Assembly: GCA_028753945.1 (NCBI GenBank)
Contig: JAPNXP010000010.1
Span: forward strand, 5,211,042 to 5,275,041
Direction: 5' to 3'
DNA from: Hexactinellida sp. DTS-2022
Taxonomy: Eukaryota; Porifera; Hexactinellida
DNA length: 64,000 nucleotides
In this document: positions 1 to 10,270 of the stretch, in pieces
Numbering within the stretch: the first letter of the stretch is position 1
Layout of the letters: each line of letters begins with the position of its first letter
The notes under the pieces: model-generated
Database searches by the model: none
Seen by the model: only the letters and a program-made list of their open reading frames with translations
Told to the model about the DNA's origin: nothing
Translations under genes and position numbers: made by a program

Positions 1-494
1 TAATTCCCCAAACAAATTTCATTGTATAACATTCTTATGAGGGAGATTTAAGGTTATCAATTCTATTTCATTATCTATTTCATTAAACCCTGATTCAGGA
101 TGTCTTGACTATTTCGTATGACAATGAACTGCGAGATAAATAGTAATTAATGTTAATTAGTGGTTATGGTTATACCACATTGAAAGGTGAAACGTCAATA
201 ACGAAAACTAGAATAATTACATACTAAATACACAAATTAATCAGAAAGAAAGAAGAAGAATAGTAATAATGAGTAAATAGAAAACGTCACCAATTGATGG
301 ACAAGAGTAATAAGAAAGAATATAAGAAAAAGCACACTTAGTAGTTGACATAGTATTATGAGTCAATTCATGTAGGTCATGGAATTACAATTATGTAGTC
401 ACAGCCTCAGGAACATTATTGAAGGTAACTCCTATTTCATCTAGTTTCAATTCTTCAGCTTCGAGATCATCTGATTCCTTAACAGAGCAGTTTA
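1..494. other. Intergenic, AT-rich, no gene seen
   Basis: Low-complexity AT-rich DNA. The only recognisable content is the probable 3' flank of the minus-strand EGF gene relic that ends at 495. Confidence 0.5.
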
Positions 495-1450
495 TTACTC
501 GTAACTTGTCCAGCTGTGCAAGTGATAGGACCGTTGTGCCAGAGAGCTCAGCAGTTGAATCTTTTTCCTGAAGTACACATACAAAATAATCAATAAAATC
601 AACATGAATATACTAGCAATGAGGAATACCAAAGTTAAGAACAGTAGAACATAAAACATAGGCTGTCTTACTAAGGAACTTTGTGCATCAGTCGCTGCAT
701 CAAGATCACGTTCACAATGGCTACTATTTACGGAAGTTAATTTGAAACCTTCAAAACACGAACAAACAATAACATCATTGGTATGATCATGATTACAGAT
801 ATGATGACAACCCCCATTATTAATAGCACAGACATCAATGGAAATGCACTCTGTAAAACCTGCTTTGATACCCTTGTATACAGGAGCACTTGTAAGAACC
901 TACTGTATTAATACAGTAATGGGAACAATTTCCTCTGTAAATAATGCACTCGTTGATATCAACACAGTCGGAAAATCCCTTCTTTGTGTACCCATCGATA
1001 CAGGAACATTCAAATGATCCAAATGTGTTGGTACAGTTTTGAGAACAATTTCATTTGGAAATACTGCACTCATCGATATCCGTACTATCGGAAAATCCCT
1101 TCTTTGCGTACCCATCGATACAGGAACATTCAAATGATCCAAATGTGTTGGTACAGTTTTTGGGAACAATTCCCACTTCCGGTAGTGCATTCATCTACGT
1201 CTGTGCAAAATGGTTCATTCAAGTTTAGGAACCCCCCACGACAATCACATCTGTAGGAACCTATTGTATTTGTACATATCTCTTCGCAGATGCTAGTGTC
1301 CTCGCATTCATGAATATCGGAGCTTATTTGACTGGCGTTATATGTTTGTGGTACATAAGTGCAATTACAACCATCTTCAAACAGCTTAACCACAAATCTG
1401 AGATTCTCAAAACTGGTTCTAATGGTAGGCCATGGATTAACTAATTGCAA
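495..1450 (-). pseudogene. Broken EGF-repeat single-pass membrane protein gene
   Basis: Reading the minus strand gives a run of EGF modules, including calcium-binding types (SDIHECEDTSICEEICTN, DVDECTTGSGNCSQ, DINECIIYRGNCSHYC), then a cysteine-rich module, a hydrophobic transmembrane stretch rich in L, I and V (about 610-680), and a short basic tail (YFRKKIQLLSSL) ending in TAA at 495. The frame is broken at least three times. An extra T lies in the T-run near 1157-1161, an in-frame TGA at 1051-1053 falls just before an NCSQNC repeat, and there is an extra base near 862-867. Two EGF units (about 985-1060 and 1105-1180) are nearly identical in DNA, so the array expanded recently. Known role of the family: extracellular adhesion or receptor ectodomain. 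The two indels lie in homopolymers, so assembly error is an alternative for those, but not for the stop. The 5' end (1381-1435) shares sequence with the foldback element at 4258-5012. No signal peptide exon was found. Confidence 0.75.
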
Positions 1451-1478
1451 TATACTAAGTACACATCAATTCCAAGTA

Positions 1479-1650
1479 CAGTGATCGCTGGTTATAAGCA
1501 CATCGTCGGGAATTGCATTTGATGTGCTTATAACTGACATGTTATTATAACCGACATAAATTATATAGGGTATATGGCAACCGTTTTCCAACATGGTGTT
1601 CTTATATCCGATATGTTCTTATAACCGGTGCTTATATCCGACATCTACTG
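1479..1650. mobile_element. pogo/Tigger-like MITE (TA target)
   Basis: A 172-bp element with ends CAGTGATCGCTGG and CGACATCTACTG flanked by TA on both sides. The inside repeats 'cttataaccggtgcttatatccgac'-type subterminal motifs in both orientations. It is non-autonomous with no coding region. Confidence 0.6.
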
Positions 1651-1970
1651 TATTTCAATTGTAGCAATTATTTACAAGCTGTCGTTCTGACTCGTTCAGC
1701 GTACGGTAGTTCCGTTCTTGCAATAGGACTTACCGCCCTCGCAAAACTTCATGTGTTAGGTAGAAGAAATAATACTTTAATGGAAGGAATAGCTGTTCAA
1801 TGTGATATAATTATATTTCTGATTCACTTAAATTTATTTCTGAGCACTAGAGTTCAAATTTCCAGAGGATATTCCTGGAAACCCTTATGAAGTGGCTTTG
1901 CACTGTGTCCACTAAATGTATAGCTTTTAATTGCTACGAGCCTTATTCTCTAAATTACAGCAATAATAAT

Positions 1971-2251
1971 GAGCACTTTCGGTCTCGTTCGCTTCGCGAC
2001 CGATCACTCAACTGCTAGTCTGCTACGCGGTCTGGATTTATTTAAATACAGTAGAACATGTTACTTATTTTTGTAAACAATAACTATAAATATGTAAATG
2101 CGAAATTCGTGTTCAGCATTCTTGTTTACCTATAATAACAATTGAAAGTTAGTCTCTATCTCAATTATAAATGCGGTTTCTATTCCCCCACCACTTTACT
2201 ACAATCCGGACAAACAAACAAACACACAACAAGCGAGGTTTAATAATATTG
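1971..2251 (-). mobile_element. Helitron-like repeat, short copy
   Basis: Begins with a degenerate GAGC...TTCGGTCTCG / TCGCTTCGCGACCGA block and ends with GAGGTTTAATAATATT, which are the two conserved ends of a family seen at least eight times in the window. The internal part holds the CCCCCACCACTTTACTACAAT / CCGGACAAACAAACAAACAC block. Family assignment to Helitrons rests on the lack of terminal inverted repeats, the hairpin near one end and the T/A-rich insertion sites. Confidence 0.45.
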
Positions 2252-2323
2252 GTTTTTCAAAAAAGTGAAACATTATAAATATATATCCATTTTGCAAAAT
2301 ATAAATTAATGTTTCCCAATAAT

Positions 2324-2944
2324 TCAAGCTAGAACACATCCGTTGAGATCAACACGTGAGTTGACAGCGAATATAATTACATCCACTACCCACCAGATGC
2401 TCACAATAGAGCTCGCAATTAGTGCCAACACTCCTATAACAACAATAGCTATAAGCAGAGATAACTTGGCTATTGCATTGTCATCGTTGGTTTTTAGTTT
2501 TTTCTGTAACAAATTTTGTAATACTTCTAGAACACAGGATAGGATGAGCATCAGAATAAACACGAATAGCTGTCCTCCTCCAAAGGCAAACCGTCCTATA
2601 TAGAAGTTAGCAGCGCCTAATACTCCGAGAAATATCTGTAACAACAGTGCAATTATTCGCCCACGAGCAGTGCTCTCACAACCTTGAATAAGAGAGTATT
2701 CAAAGCACTGTGTATTAAGTACACAAGTGTCAAGTAACGAAGCGCTGTTATTATTGAATAGAAAGCAGTTGTCTGCACACTCGCAACTATTACTCAAGCA
2801 TTGTACTGGAAGATTACTAGCATTTGGGTTAAGTACAGTACTTGTGCAGTTTTGTGCGGTAATACAGGCAGCAGATTGAGCATATACAGCTGTTGTCACC
2901 AAACTACTGAACAGTAAATACGGTATTAGTTGGTTCTGGTACAT
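2324..2944 (-). CDS. TM2-domain-like secreted-path membrane protein, 206 aa
   Basis: A single-exon gene with an ATG at 2944. Residues 1-22 form a signal peptide ending near AVYAQS. Residues 25-90 are an extracellular cysteine-rich part (about 10 Cys, several N-x-S/T sites). From about residue 93 the pattern of a TM2 domain follows: a helix with FLGVLGAANFYIGRFAFGG, a second and third hydrophobic helix, and a closing SIWWVVDVIIFAVN that matches the family's W-W-x-x-D signature, then R-x-D-x-NGC. Known TM2 proteins are small two-helix membrane proteins; animal TM2D members pair a cysteine-rich ectodomain with TM2, as here. This protein has an extra long helix pair between the halves, so it is divergent. 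A TATATAAAG-type box lies upstream at about 3009-3021 on the same strand. The specific role is not inferable. Confidence 0.75.
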   Translation of the reverse strand: MYQNQLIPYLLFSSLVTTAVYAQSAACITAQNCTSTVLNPNASNLPVQCLSNSCECADNCFLFNNNSASLLDTCVLNTQCFEYSLIQGCESTARGRIIALLLQIFLGVLGAANFYIGRFAFGGGQLFVFILMLILSCVLEVLQNLLQKKLKTNDDNAIAKLSLLIAIVVIGVLALIASSIVSIWWVVDVIIFAVNSRVDLNGCVLA

Positions 2945-3302
2945 TCTAATTTGGCCTAAAAAGGGATATAATTATTGTGCACTTGCAAATTGTAATAGTA
3001 CACAGATAAACTTTATATGGCACTCTTATGGTTTCTATAAATTGTTTGGACAGTGTTTGTTTTAAAGAAATATACTATTAAGGAGAACCAGAGCATTTTA
3101 TACACAAGGCAATGGTTCATATACGTATTAACTAAATGGATGTCAAGTTGGGGGGATAGAGCTGTGGTATAAATTTTAGCCCGCCAGTTAATGGTAGAGT
3201 GGAGTTATAACCAGATGCATCGTGCTCACTTTTTGCTGCTGGAATTGCTGCTAACTTCACATCCATATTAACTAAATATTAAATTCAATTATTTTCGAAT
3301 GA

Positions 3303-3460
3303 CAGTGCAACCTCGATTATCCGAACTCGTTGGGACAGCCAAACATTTTCCCATAATTTAGAGCTGAACTAATTGATGGAATAATATTGGGACCAACCAG
3401 GTTTGTTCGGATGATCGAAGAGTTCGGTTAATCGAACTTCGGGTAATTTAGGATGCACTG
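3303..3460. mobile_element. pogo/Tigger-like MITE
   Basis: Ends CAGTGCAACCTCGATTATCC and GGTAATTTAGGATGCACTG are inverted and imperfect. The flanking TA is degraded. It abuts the hAT target site of the next element. Confidence 0.6.
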
Positions 3461-3472
3461 CACTACTAACTC

Positions 3473-3785
3473 CAGGGGTTTATCTAGGATTTTCTTGGCA
3501 GGCACTGTATTATAGAGGTTTATACGGCACCCTAAAGGTGTTAGCCATAATACTGATCGGTATAATTCAATGATGAGACATGATTTGAGGGAGGTAAATT
3601 TGTACGGAACCCAAACAGGGGTTTATCCAAGAATTTCTGGGCCAGAAAATCTGGCCAGACACCGGACACAAATTAAGTATCAACCCGGAACCTAAATGGA
3701 ATCACACTGCAAGCACTTTGCGCCTCAACCGATGCCTGGCTGGCACCTAAAGTGCCGGCCAGGCACCTAGTTAAACCAACCCCTG
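3473..3785. mobile_element. hAT-type MITE, 313 bp, TSD ACTAACTC
   Basis: Starts CAGGGGTTTATCTAGG and ends AAACCAACCCCTG. The 8 bases ACTAACTC stand directly on both sides (3465-3472, 3786-3793), which is the hAT hallmark. No coding capacity. Confidence 0.8.
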
Positions 3786-3973
3786 ACTAACTCTACTAAC
3801 GAGAGTAGACTGAATAACAAAAGAGAATTAGATTTGATAATATATCTACATCATTAATCTTTACAATAAAGTAATAATATTATACCATATGTAGTAATAC
3901 AGCTACTACGCTGGTTTATCGAATGACCACAAAATGCTGATTAATTAACTTAATTAATTAAAGAAAATTAACA

Positions 3974-4131
3974 AACTATCCCGTTATAACGAAGTCGGAT
4001 ATAACGAAAGGGATATTTCCCCCCAGAGCTGAGCACTAAATGCATTAATTATTATCCGCTTATAACGAATATCCGGATACAACGTAGGAATTACAGGTCC
4101 CAAGCACTTCGTTATAACGAGAGTTGGTTGT
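3974..4131. repeat. pogo-like degenerate MITE
   Basis: Carries repeated 'cgttataacgaagtcggatataacg' type blocks at both ends in opposite orientation. It is related to the copy at 17402-17592. Ends are not sharply defined. Confidence 0.45.
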
Positions 4132-4257
4132 ACATCAGGCTTATACCGGGTCATGATTTCATGAGCCGGTAAGTTCTGACCCGGTGACCCGGCTGATCCG
4201 GTAAGTAAGTATACAGTGACCAGCGATACCAAATAAGTTTGAATTGACTACTATGTC

Positions 4258-5012
4258 CATGGCCTACTTAATATACGGCTAGATATGTCACCGAGAAGGC
4301 CATAAAACGAGAAGGCCAGTTTCTAATTTTCATTTTAAGATAAACTATGCCTCCTATTGTTGCTATTTGGGTTGTATATGGGGTAATCAACCATTGCGAG
4401 TCCATTAGAACCACTTTAGAGAATCTCAGATTTGTGGTTAAGCTGTTTAGGCGCAATTTAATGATGACGGTAACAATTTATGGTAAAATGAAAAAAATTT
4501 AAAAATCATAAATTTCAGTTTCTTCCTACTTTCTAATAATTTTATAATAGGAATACTAATATAGGGATATATTTCATACCCCAAAGGCTACTAAATCTCA
4601 AAATGGCGACATCTGCTAAAATACAAGTAGTATCCGAATTAATATTTACTATTTTCGTACATAAAACGTATATAATTGCTGGTTTATATATATTCATTAT
4701 CATCATATATCCGGAAAATGTATTCGAAGTATATTAGAAAATTATTTTCATTTTCTCGCAGTTCTTTAGACTCAAATTTTATATTTTTGTATATTTGTGG
4801 TGTCATCATTAAATTGCGCCTAAATAGCTTAACCACAAATCTGAGATTCTCAAAAGTGGTTCCATTGGACTCGCAATGGTTGATTACCCCATATACAACC
4901 CAAATAGCAACAATAGGTGGCATAGTTTATCCTAGAATTAAATTTAGAAACTGGCCTTCTCGTTTTATGGCCTTCTCGCTGACATATCTAGCCGTATATT
5001 AAGTAGGCCATG
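4258..5012. mobile_element. Foldback element with about 205-bp inverted arms, TSD CTATGTC
   Basis: Arms 4258-4467 and about 4803-5012 are near-perfect inverted copies starting CATGGCCTACTTAATATACG. The 7 bases CTATGTC flank both ends (4251-4257, 5013-5019). The spacer of about 330 bp is unique and AT-rich. The open frames in the arms are mirror images of each other and are not genes. A segment of the arm (agcttaaccacaaatctgag and neighbours) also occurs in the first exon of the EGF relic at 1381-1435. Confidence 0.75.
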
Positions 5013-5019
5013 CTATGTC

Positions 5020-5549
5020 TCATAACTATTAAACACCTTACGATATTAGATGAATCTTTCTAAGTTTTATTAATCTACAACCAATAAAATTTTATTAGCA
5101 TTACTGTGAAGAACCGGGTCAAATCAATATTAAGTGACCCGGTTGTCCCGGTTAACCCGATCCAAGCCTGCTGTACATACAATACTGTATGTCTGAATAG
5201 AGCCTAAACAACTGTAATTACGCTAATATGTAATAAATATACGTAAATATTAAAAAGTTATTAAAACACTATTAATGTCAAAGGTAAGTGTTCATCGTTT
5301 AAAGAGTGATAAGTAGAAGATCCCTTATTTCATTAAATAATGAATGAATTAAATGTATTTTACTTGTGACACAAATTAAAAATAGAGTGTCTTCCAAATA
5401 CTAATAACGCCCTATTGAATCACATAAGTTTCTCATAAAATTATCTCAAATTCCATTCAATTACGTAGAGTATTGTATTACTTGAGTACTGTGCATGTTT
5501 CGGAGTGAGTTATTATAATAAACTGAAGTATTCCTTAAGAAAATACTCG
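5020..5549. other. Intergenic, 3' flank of the carnitine acyltransferase gene
   Basis: AT-rich unique sequence; no gene or clear repeat seen apart from a short GGGTCA/CCCGGTT stretch near 5110-5160. Confidence 0.4.
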
Positions 5550-7580
5550 TTATAGTTTAGCTGTATTCCCGAGATGTAGCGTATGCTGCATCTGCATTAG
5601 AGACTCCTCGATGTTACGTATCATCCCAGCTGTTGAGGTGGTGGGACAGCTTCTAAACGTGCTCACACATATACGGAACTCGTTCTCTCTCGGATTATAA
5701 CACACTCCGTATCCGTCTGGCACTACAGGCCCGAAGCATAGCGTTAGTTGGTGCTGAGAGGGCACTTGACTGGTGGAGAGGGTTATATGCTGGCTGTGAG
5801 CGTAGCCGGGATCTGAGAAGAGGGAGGGTAGAGGGAATCCTTTCTCTTTCGAAGTTAATTTGAGACCGAGCAGATGCCTATCTACTCCCTGTCCGTTAAC
5901 AGCCTCTATAGTGAAGTTACGGTGTGCCTCTACAGCGGCCCGCAGGAGATGAGCTCGCTTCTCATTGGACAGATCGCTCTGCGACATAGCCTCTACGAAC
6001 TCCTGGGAAGCAGTCGTGGCAGACCGGATGGTCTCAGTTCGGCCCTGGTAGAACTTCCGCGTGGACCCGCTCTCGTAGGTAGAGGGGATTTTGCCGCTTA
6101 TCTTGTGGTAAGCCAGCTGTAGTGCTACCTGAAAGAAACTGTCGGGACTGAGTCGGTAGCTCTTGGGCAGATCCTTACCGAACTCTCTGAATAGGAAGCA
6201 CTGCAAGTCTGTGTCAGACACCAGGGAGTCCATTTCCTCTCTCGCCACTGAGATCTGCTGCTTGCTGGCCGGCGACAGCTCCCATAGCAGTTCCTCTGGG
6301 TCCGCTAGCATCGGGTCCGGGAGAGACATGACGTCACTCGGCTCCTGTGAAGCCGCCAGGGTCCTGTCCAGCAGGTTAATCACAGGCGGAGCGTCCGAAT
6401 TGGAGTGCTCGTAGGTAATTCCATAGTACCCGTCCTTGCCAATAAGGAATTGTACACCGGAGTCAAACCATCTGTTGGCGGAGTGTACGGAGCTGCCATT
6501 GCCGTGCAGAGTTATTCTAGCCGCAGTTGTTTGCTCGGGGTCTGCGAGGTGCGATATTTCGGAGGTGGGAATGGGTGAGGTGGGGTTGTCAATACAGATG
6601 GTGAATATCGCGGTTTCTATCTGGTCTAGCGTGCCTGCGTTTGTTGGAGAGGCGATCAGCTCTTGTCTGGCAGTGACTAACTTGTCTCTGTGCAGACTGG
6701 TTAGGATCCCTACGCCGTTCTCGCACGGAGTCTCGCTCCGTTGCAGCACGAGCTGCAGCTGGGAATGAATGGCTTCTCGCGAGGCGGGGTTTCCCTCTCG
6801 CGTGAACACCGGCACTCTGAAAAACCTGCCCTGATGCAGGACTAGAATGTGTCGGCTCTCCTCGCGACTGGCGCGTCGCTGAGTGTCCACGTCTCGGCTC
6901 GCGATGCGAGTCGCAGCCAGGATATTCTTGTACGGACTCATGTCCAGAGTGACGGGGCCCATCATGTCCGGCGGGATACGGTCCTCCAGCACGTCCAGGT
7001 AGAAGTCAATGGCAGCGCGTGTGACCTTAGAGCAGAAGGAGAGCATCTGGCTCTGGGATGAGAACTCCTGTTTGACCGTGGCGACCCCTGGAGACGAGTG
7101 TACGACTACGGGAAGTCTGAAACCGAGATAGGCGCACTCCAGCCACCACTGGTGCAGCCAGCTGTCCCGCGTCTTAGCTCGCTCCATGAGAGCTCTCTGC
7201 AGCTCGGGGCCCGGCCCGCTCTTGAAGGCCTGGACTTCTTTCTGCGTCCGAGAGAGCTGCTCGGGCGATAGCAGCGGCCTCAGCACCTGCAGGTACTTAT
7301 CCAGGGTCTGGTCGAGAGGGGGGACCGGCAGACGGGGGATGCCGGTCGAGGTGAAGAGAGCGTCGCTGCTGGCGGAACGCGCGCTCAGGAATGGGAGAGC
7401 CATTGCGCTAGCGGGGACGTGGGAGAGGACAGGCTGGGAATTGGGCTGTTTATGGAATGGAGGCTTGTGTGACGTCATAATGTATGTAGAATAGGAATAT
7501 GCAGGGAATAGTTGTGATGTTGGATTCGTCAATATTCTGTTCGAATAAGTAGAGAGAGTTGCGATGCGTGAGAATGCCAT
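5550..7580 (-). CDS. Carnitine O-acetyltransferase, 676 aa, intronless
   Basis: Transfers acyl (mainly acetyl) groups between CoA and carnitine. The choline/carnitine acyltransferase fold is covered end to end: IPRLPVPPLDQTLDKYL (81-97) is the family N-terminal signature, and YEHSNSDAPP carries the catalytic His392. FGKDLPKSYRLSPD (467-480), TYESGSTRKF (501-510) and GRTETIRSAT (513-522) are the CoA/carnitine-site blocks. The first 35 residues are rich in S, T and R with no acidic residue, as in a mitochondrial presequence; Met35 and Met60 are possible internal starts. The protein ends AKL, a peroxisomal PTS1 as in animal CRAT, so dual mitochondrial and peroxisomal targeting is likely. The gene is one uninterrupted exon and far more GC-rich than its surroundings. 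Animal homologues usually have many introns, so retroposition or mass intron loss is suspected. The frame is intact, with a CCAAT motif near 7620. Confidence 0.92.
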   Translation of the reverse strand: MAFSRIATLSTYSNRILTNPTSQLFPAYSYSTYIMTSHKPPFHKQPNSQPVLSHVPASAMALPFLSARSASSDALFTSTGIPRLPVPPLDQTLDKYLQVLRPLLSPEQLSRTQKEVQAFKSGPGPELQRALMERAKTRDSWLHQWWLECAYLGFRLPVVVHSSPGVATVKQEFSSQSQMLSFCSKVTRAAIDFYLDVLEDRIPPDMMGPVTLDMSPYKNILAATRIASRDVDTQRRASREESRHILVLHQGRFFRVPVFTREGNPASREAIHSQLQLVLQRSETPCENGVGILTSLHRDKLVTARQELIASPTNAGTLDQIETAIFTICIDNPTSPIPTSEISHLADPEQTTAARITLHGNGSSVHSANRWFDSGVQFLIGKDGYYGITYEHSNSDAPPVINLLDRTLAASQEPSDVMSLPDPMLADPEELLWELSPASKQQISVAREEMDSLVSDTDLQCFLFREFGKDLPKSYRLSPDSFFQVALQLAYHKISGKIPSTYESGSTRKFYQGRTETIRSATTASQEFVEAMSQSDLSNEKRAHLLRAAVEAHRNFTIEAVNGQGVDRHLLGLKLTSKEKGFPLPSLFSDPGYAHSQHITLSTSQVPSQHQLTLCFGPVVPDGYGVCYNPRENEFRICVSTFRSCPTTSTAGMIRNIEESLMQMQHTLHLGNTAKL

Positions 7581-8049
7581 AAGCGAGCGTACACTGAATT
7601 TATAGTTGTAATCTGTTATCCAATCAAATTGTAGAGGCGTACAACTTGGTCATGTGATTAGACATAAGAATTACGTAAATAATTCAGTTAATAAATTAGG
7701 TTACCACATAACATAGCTAGAGTATATTGACGTAATCTTTCATATTGATAGAATTGAGTATACGTTAATTACGTAAGCATTTTTGAGGTATCAAAAGTGA
7801 AAGATCACTATTTAGAACTCAAGAAAACATAAGTTTGGGTATCATCTAACTTGGATACATTATGTTAGTAAAACTGGGTTCACAAAATCAAATAATTTGC
7901 CTTAAATAGATTCTCAAAAAATATAAATATATTTAGCCATTTGTTTTACTAATCATAATCTCATACTGGTTCTAACAATCTAACAACAGTCCATCGAAGT
8001 GATTTGGGATCCAAAAATTTACCCAATATTTACAGTTACAGTTCAATTC
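7581..8049. other. Intergenic, upstream of the CRAT-like gene
   Basis: Holds a CCAATCAAATTG motif at about 7620 that could be promoter sequence for the minus-strand gene. The rest is AT-rich with nothing recognisable. Confidence 0.35.
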
Positions 8050-8975
8050 ATCATGCCAATTAATTAATACGATATAATATCCGATTTCATTTAAACGGGA
8101 GTAATTTAAGCTATAACTTAATATTTGTGCAATATAGTCGAATGCTGGCTTTATTAATTAATTAAGAATCATTCTCCAAAAGGAGTCTCGAGCTCCTCCT
8201 TGAACAGTTTAACTAATTAAAATCATAATTTGGAGAAAAAATTAAGTGCAGTCAATTTCGCTTAATAAGTAACCTCGGGGACCAGGTTACTTTGACCAGA
8301 TTAAGCGGAGAGATCTATTAACTGAAAATATTTTAAGCCAAACTGTCATTCTGTCCTATAAATCCTGTGAAATTTTGACCCCATTAAACTGAGAACTCTA
8401 TTAACCGGTGACTAATATTTAGCGGAATCGACTGTATTTATATCTATACGTATATTATTAAAACTCGATTTGTTGTTGTGTGTGTGTGTGCTATTAGTTT
8501 GTCGGTCCAGATTGTATTAAAGTGACGGGGGAATAGAAACCGTTTTTAACATTGAGCTAGAAACTAACATTCAAATGTTATTATAGATAAACAAGTGTCA
8601 GTACGACTGGTAACCATGTGGAAGGACACATGGGCAGTACGAGCCTGCGAGGTAGGATGCCGCAGCCCGGCAGTCCAGGGGAATGAGTCAATTTCCAGGG
8701 AATTCTTGGCATGAGTCCAAGGATTAGCCTGGGCTAAGTTATCAGGCAGATATTATTTTAACTTGAGAATACCCTAAATCCTGACCCCCATGCAGGGGGT
8801 CAGCATTTAAACTTAGGGTGAGCGGCTGCCCCCCCCCCTGGCGCCGCGCCAGTCGTGCACATAAAATTCACACTTGCAAGTGCATACCCTACTGTCCTTA
8901 TTACACTCGAATTAAAGCTGATAATAAAATCATGTGTATTTTCTAATACGTAGTTAAATTATACACAAATTATTT
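8050..8975 (+). repeat. About 0.92-kb composite repeat, copy A (inverted copy at 24022-24932)
   Basis: From TCATCATGCCAATTAATTAA to ACACAAATTATT the sequence matches 24022-24932 on the opposite strand with few differences. It contains a pogo-like MITE (8249-8434), a Helitron-like 5' fragment (about 8441-8600) and a GC-rich block with a TGACCCCC...GGGGGTCA hairpin (8780-8806) and a CTGGCGCCGCGCCAG palindrome (about 8839). The right end cuts straight into the seven-helix pseudogene. Confidence 0.75.
8249..8434. mobile_element. pogo/Tigger-like MITE in composite repeat
   Basis: Ends CAGTCAATTTCGCTTAATAA and GCGGAATCGACTG are inverted; the right flank is TA. The same element recurs at 24535-24719 and as a fragment at 40908. 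Confidence 0.6.
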
Positions 8976-9110
8976 TCTAAACCATCTTAAGAATCTCAAG
9001 ATACGTTCAATTATTGTTAGTGCTATAATTGGTGTACTAATCCTAGAATTTATTTAAAATATGTCTTATGTGATCTACTTACTCCCTGACTGGACTATAC
9101 TATTTGGTGC

Positions 9111-9411
9111 TGTTATGAGATGAGGCCACGGCTCAGTATGAAGACTAGCCGCTATCTCGGCCGACCTCATCCCATAGGGAAGTTATGTGTGTGGTTTCGT
9201 CCCATTGCAGGGACTCATCAGGAGGGTAACCCTCGACCTACTTATTGCACCTAGCACCAGGTACCTTTACGCATACCAGTTACCAGTCCGTACTGCCGGC
9301 CTGTGAATACATCACTAACTCACACTGCGTGAGTCTGCCCGTACTGCCAACCTACCCAGGGCTCCTCAACCCCAAGTACTCCCGAGGACTCCAGGTAATG
9401 TCTATAACAGG
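9111..9411. repeat. Dispersed 300-bp repeat inserted in a gene copy
   Basis: It interrupts the seven-helix relic exactly (the uninterrupted site is at 13905 in the paralogue). Ends CTGTTATGAGA and TCTATAACAG are inverted. The internal block 'gtggtttcgtcccattgcag' followed by 'gactcatcaggaggg' recurs at 51828-51865. The class is uncertain: a SINE or a small DNA element. Confidence 0.6.
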
Positions 9412-10062
9412 GCAAATATAGAAATAGAATTTAAATTCCTCTGTTGATGGATTTATTATGGCGGATATATAGGAAATTCGGTTATAAGTATACTATCGCC
9501 AAATGGATTGTATACATAGTGATAAGAGCTCTGTTCATGTTTGTTTGTCACTTTCTATTAATTTATTGTGACAAAGGTGGACCAACTGATTACTGTATGC
9601 CTCTTGGTTTAATATATAATATATTAACGGGATGTTTTTATATTTTTGATTTTATTCAGTTTGTCATTATTCAAGGAAATTTTACCTACATCTCAAGAGT
9701 AGGGAAAAAGAGATTCGATTATTTTATTTCGACAAAAAGGCCTATCTTGATAGCAAATTTATTCGCATACATTTTCAGGTAGCCACCACCATGGTTGTTA
9801 TTTCCTTATTTTTTTTCACTTTCGGATATTCTTTGTGGGAATTTTTAGAACCTAGAGTTTATTTATTTGAATTGCTAAATCAGGATATTGAAGATAATTT
9901 CGGGGTAGTACCCCAATCTATAATCAGTTATGTCTGTTTTCCATCAATTATAATATATAAAATTTCGATAAATGTTAATTATTTGTATATTGTATCAACT
10001 TTTGTTTATAAATCTTTCAGAAAGAGACAGGATTTCGCTAACATCAATGACAAAATAAGACC

Positions 10063-10270
10063 CAGTGATGTTTTGGGGGGGGGGGGGCTCGGGCCCCCCC
10101 CCCCACTTATTTCGCTAGGGGGGGCGCTTATATCCCAGGGGGGGCGCTCCTTCCTATCAGTTATCTATAGAATTCATTATTGGGGGCCGTTTTCACTTAT
10201 GTTTTCTAAGAAAATGCTAAATTTGAAAGGGGACCGTCCCCCCACTTATTTTTTTGGCAAAACACCACTG
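10063..10270. mobile_element. hAT-type MITE, 208 bp, TSD ATAAGACC
   Basis: Starts CAGTGATGTTTTG, ends CAAAACACCACTG; ATAAGACC flanks both ends (10055-10062, 10271-10278) and occurs once in the intact paralogue. Contains G- and C-runs. Confidence 0.85.

Noticed and set aside
900..1190. Frame with repeated TVPTHLDHLNVPVSMGTQRR
   Set aside because: Shifted frame of the EGF repeats; the true frame gives NCTNTFGSFEC modules.
4268..5002. Two short mirrored frames sharing RLNSLTTNLRFSKV
   Set aside because: Both come from the inverted arms of the foldback element, with no independent support.
5874..7494. Several plus-strand frames of 70-110 codons
   Set aside because: Shadows of the GC-rich carnitine acetyltransferase gene on the other strand.
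8820..8850. Possible CpG-island promoter at the GC-rich block
   Set aside because: The block is part of a repeated unit also found at 24140 and has no gene next to it.
9111..9411. tRNA gene or tRNA-derived SINE head
   Set aside because: GGTTTCGTCCC recalls a B box but no cloverleaf or A box at the right spacing could be drawn.
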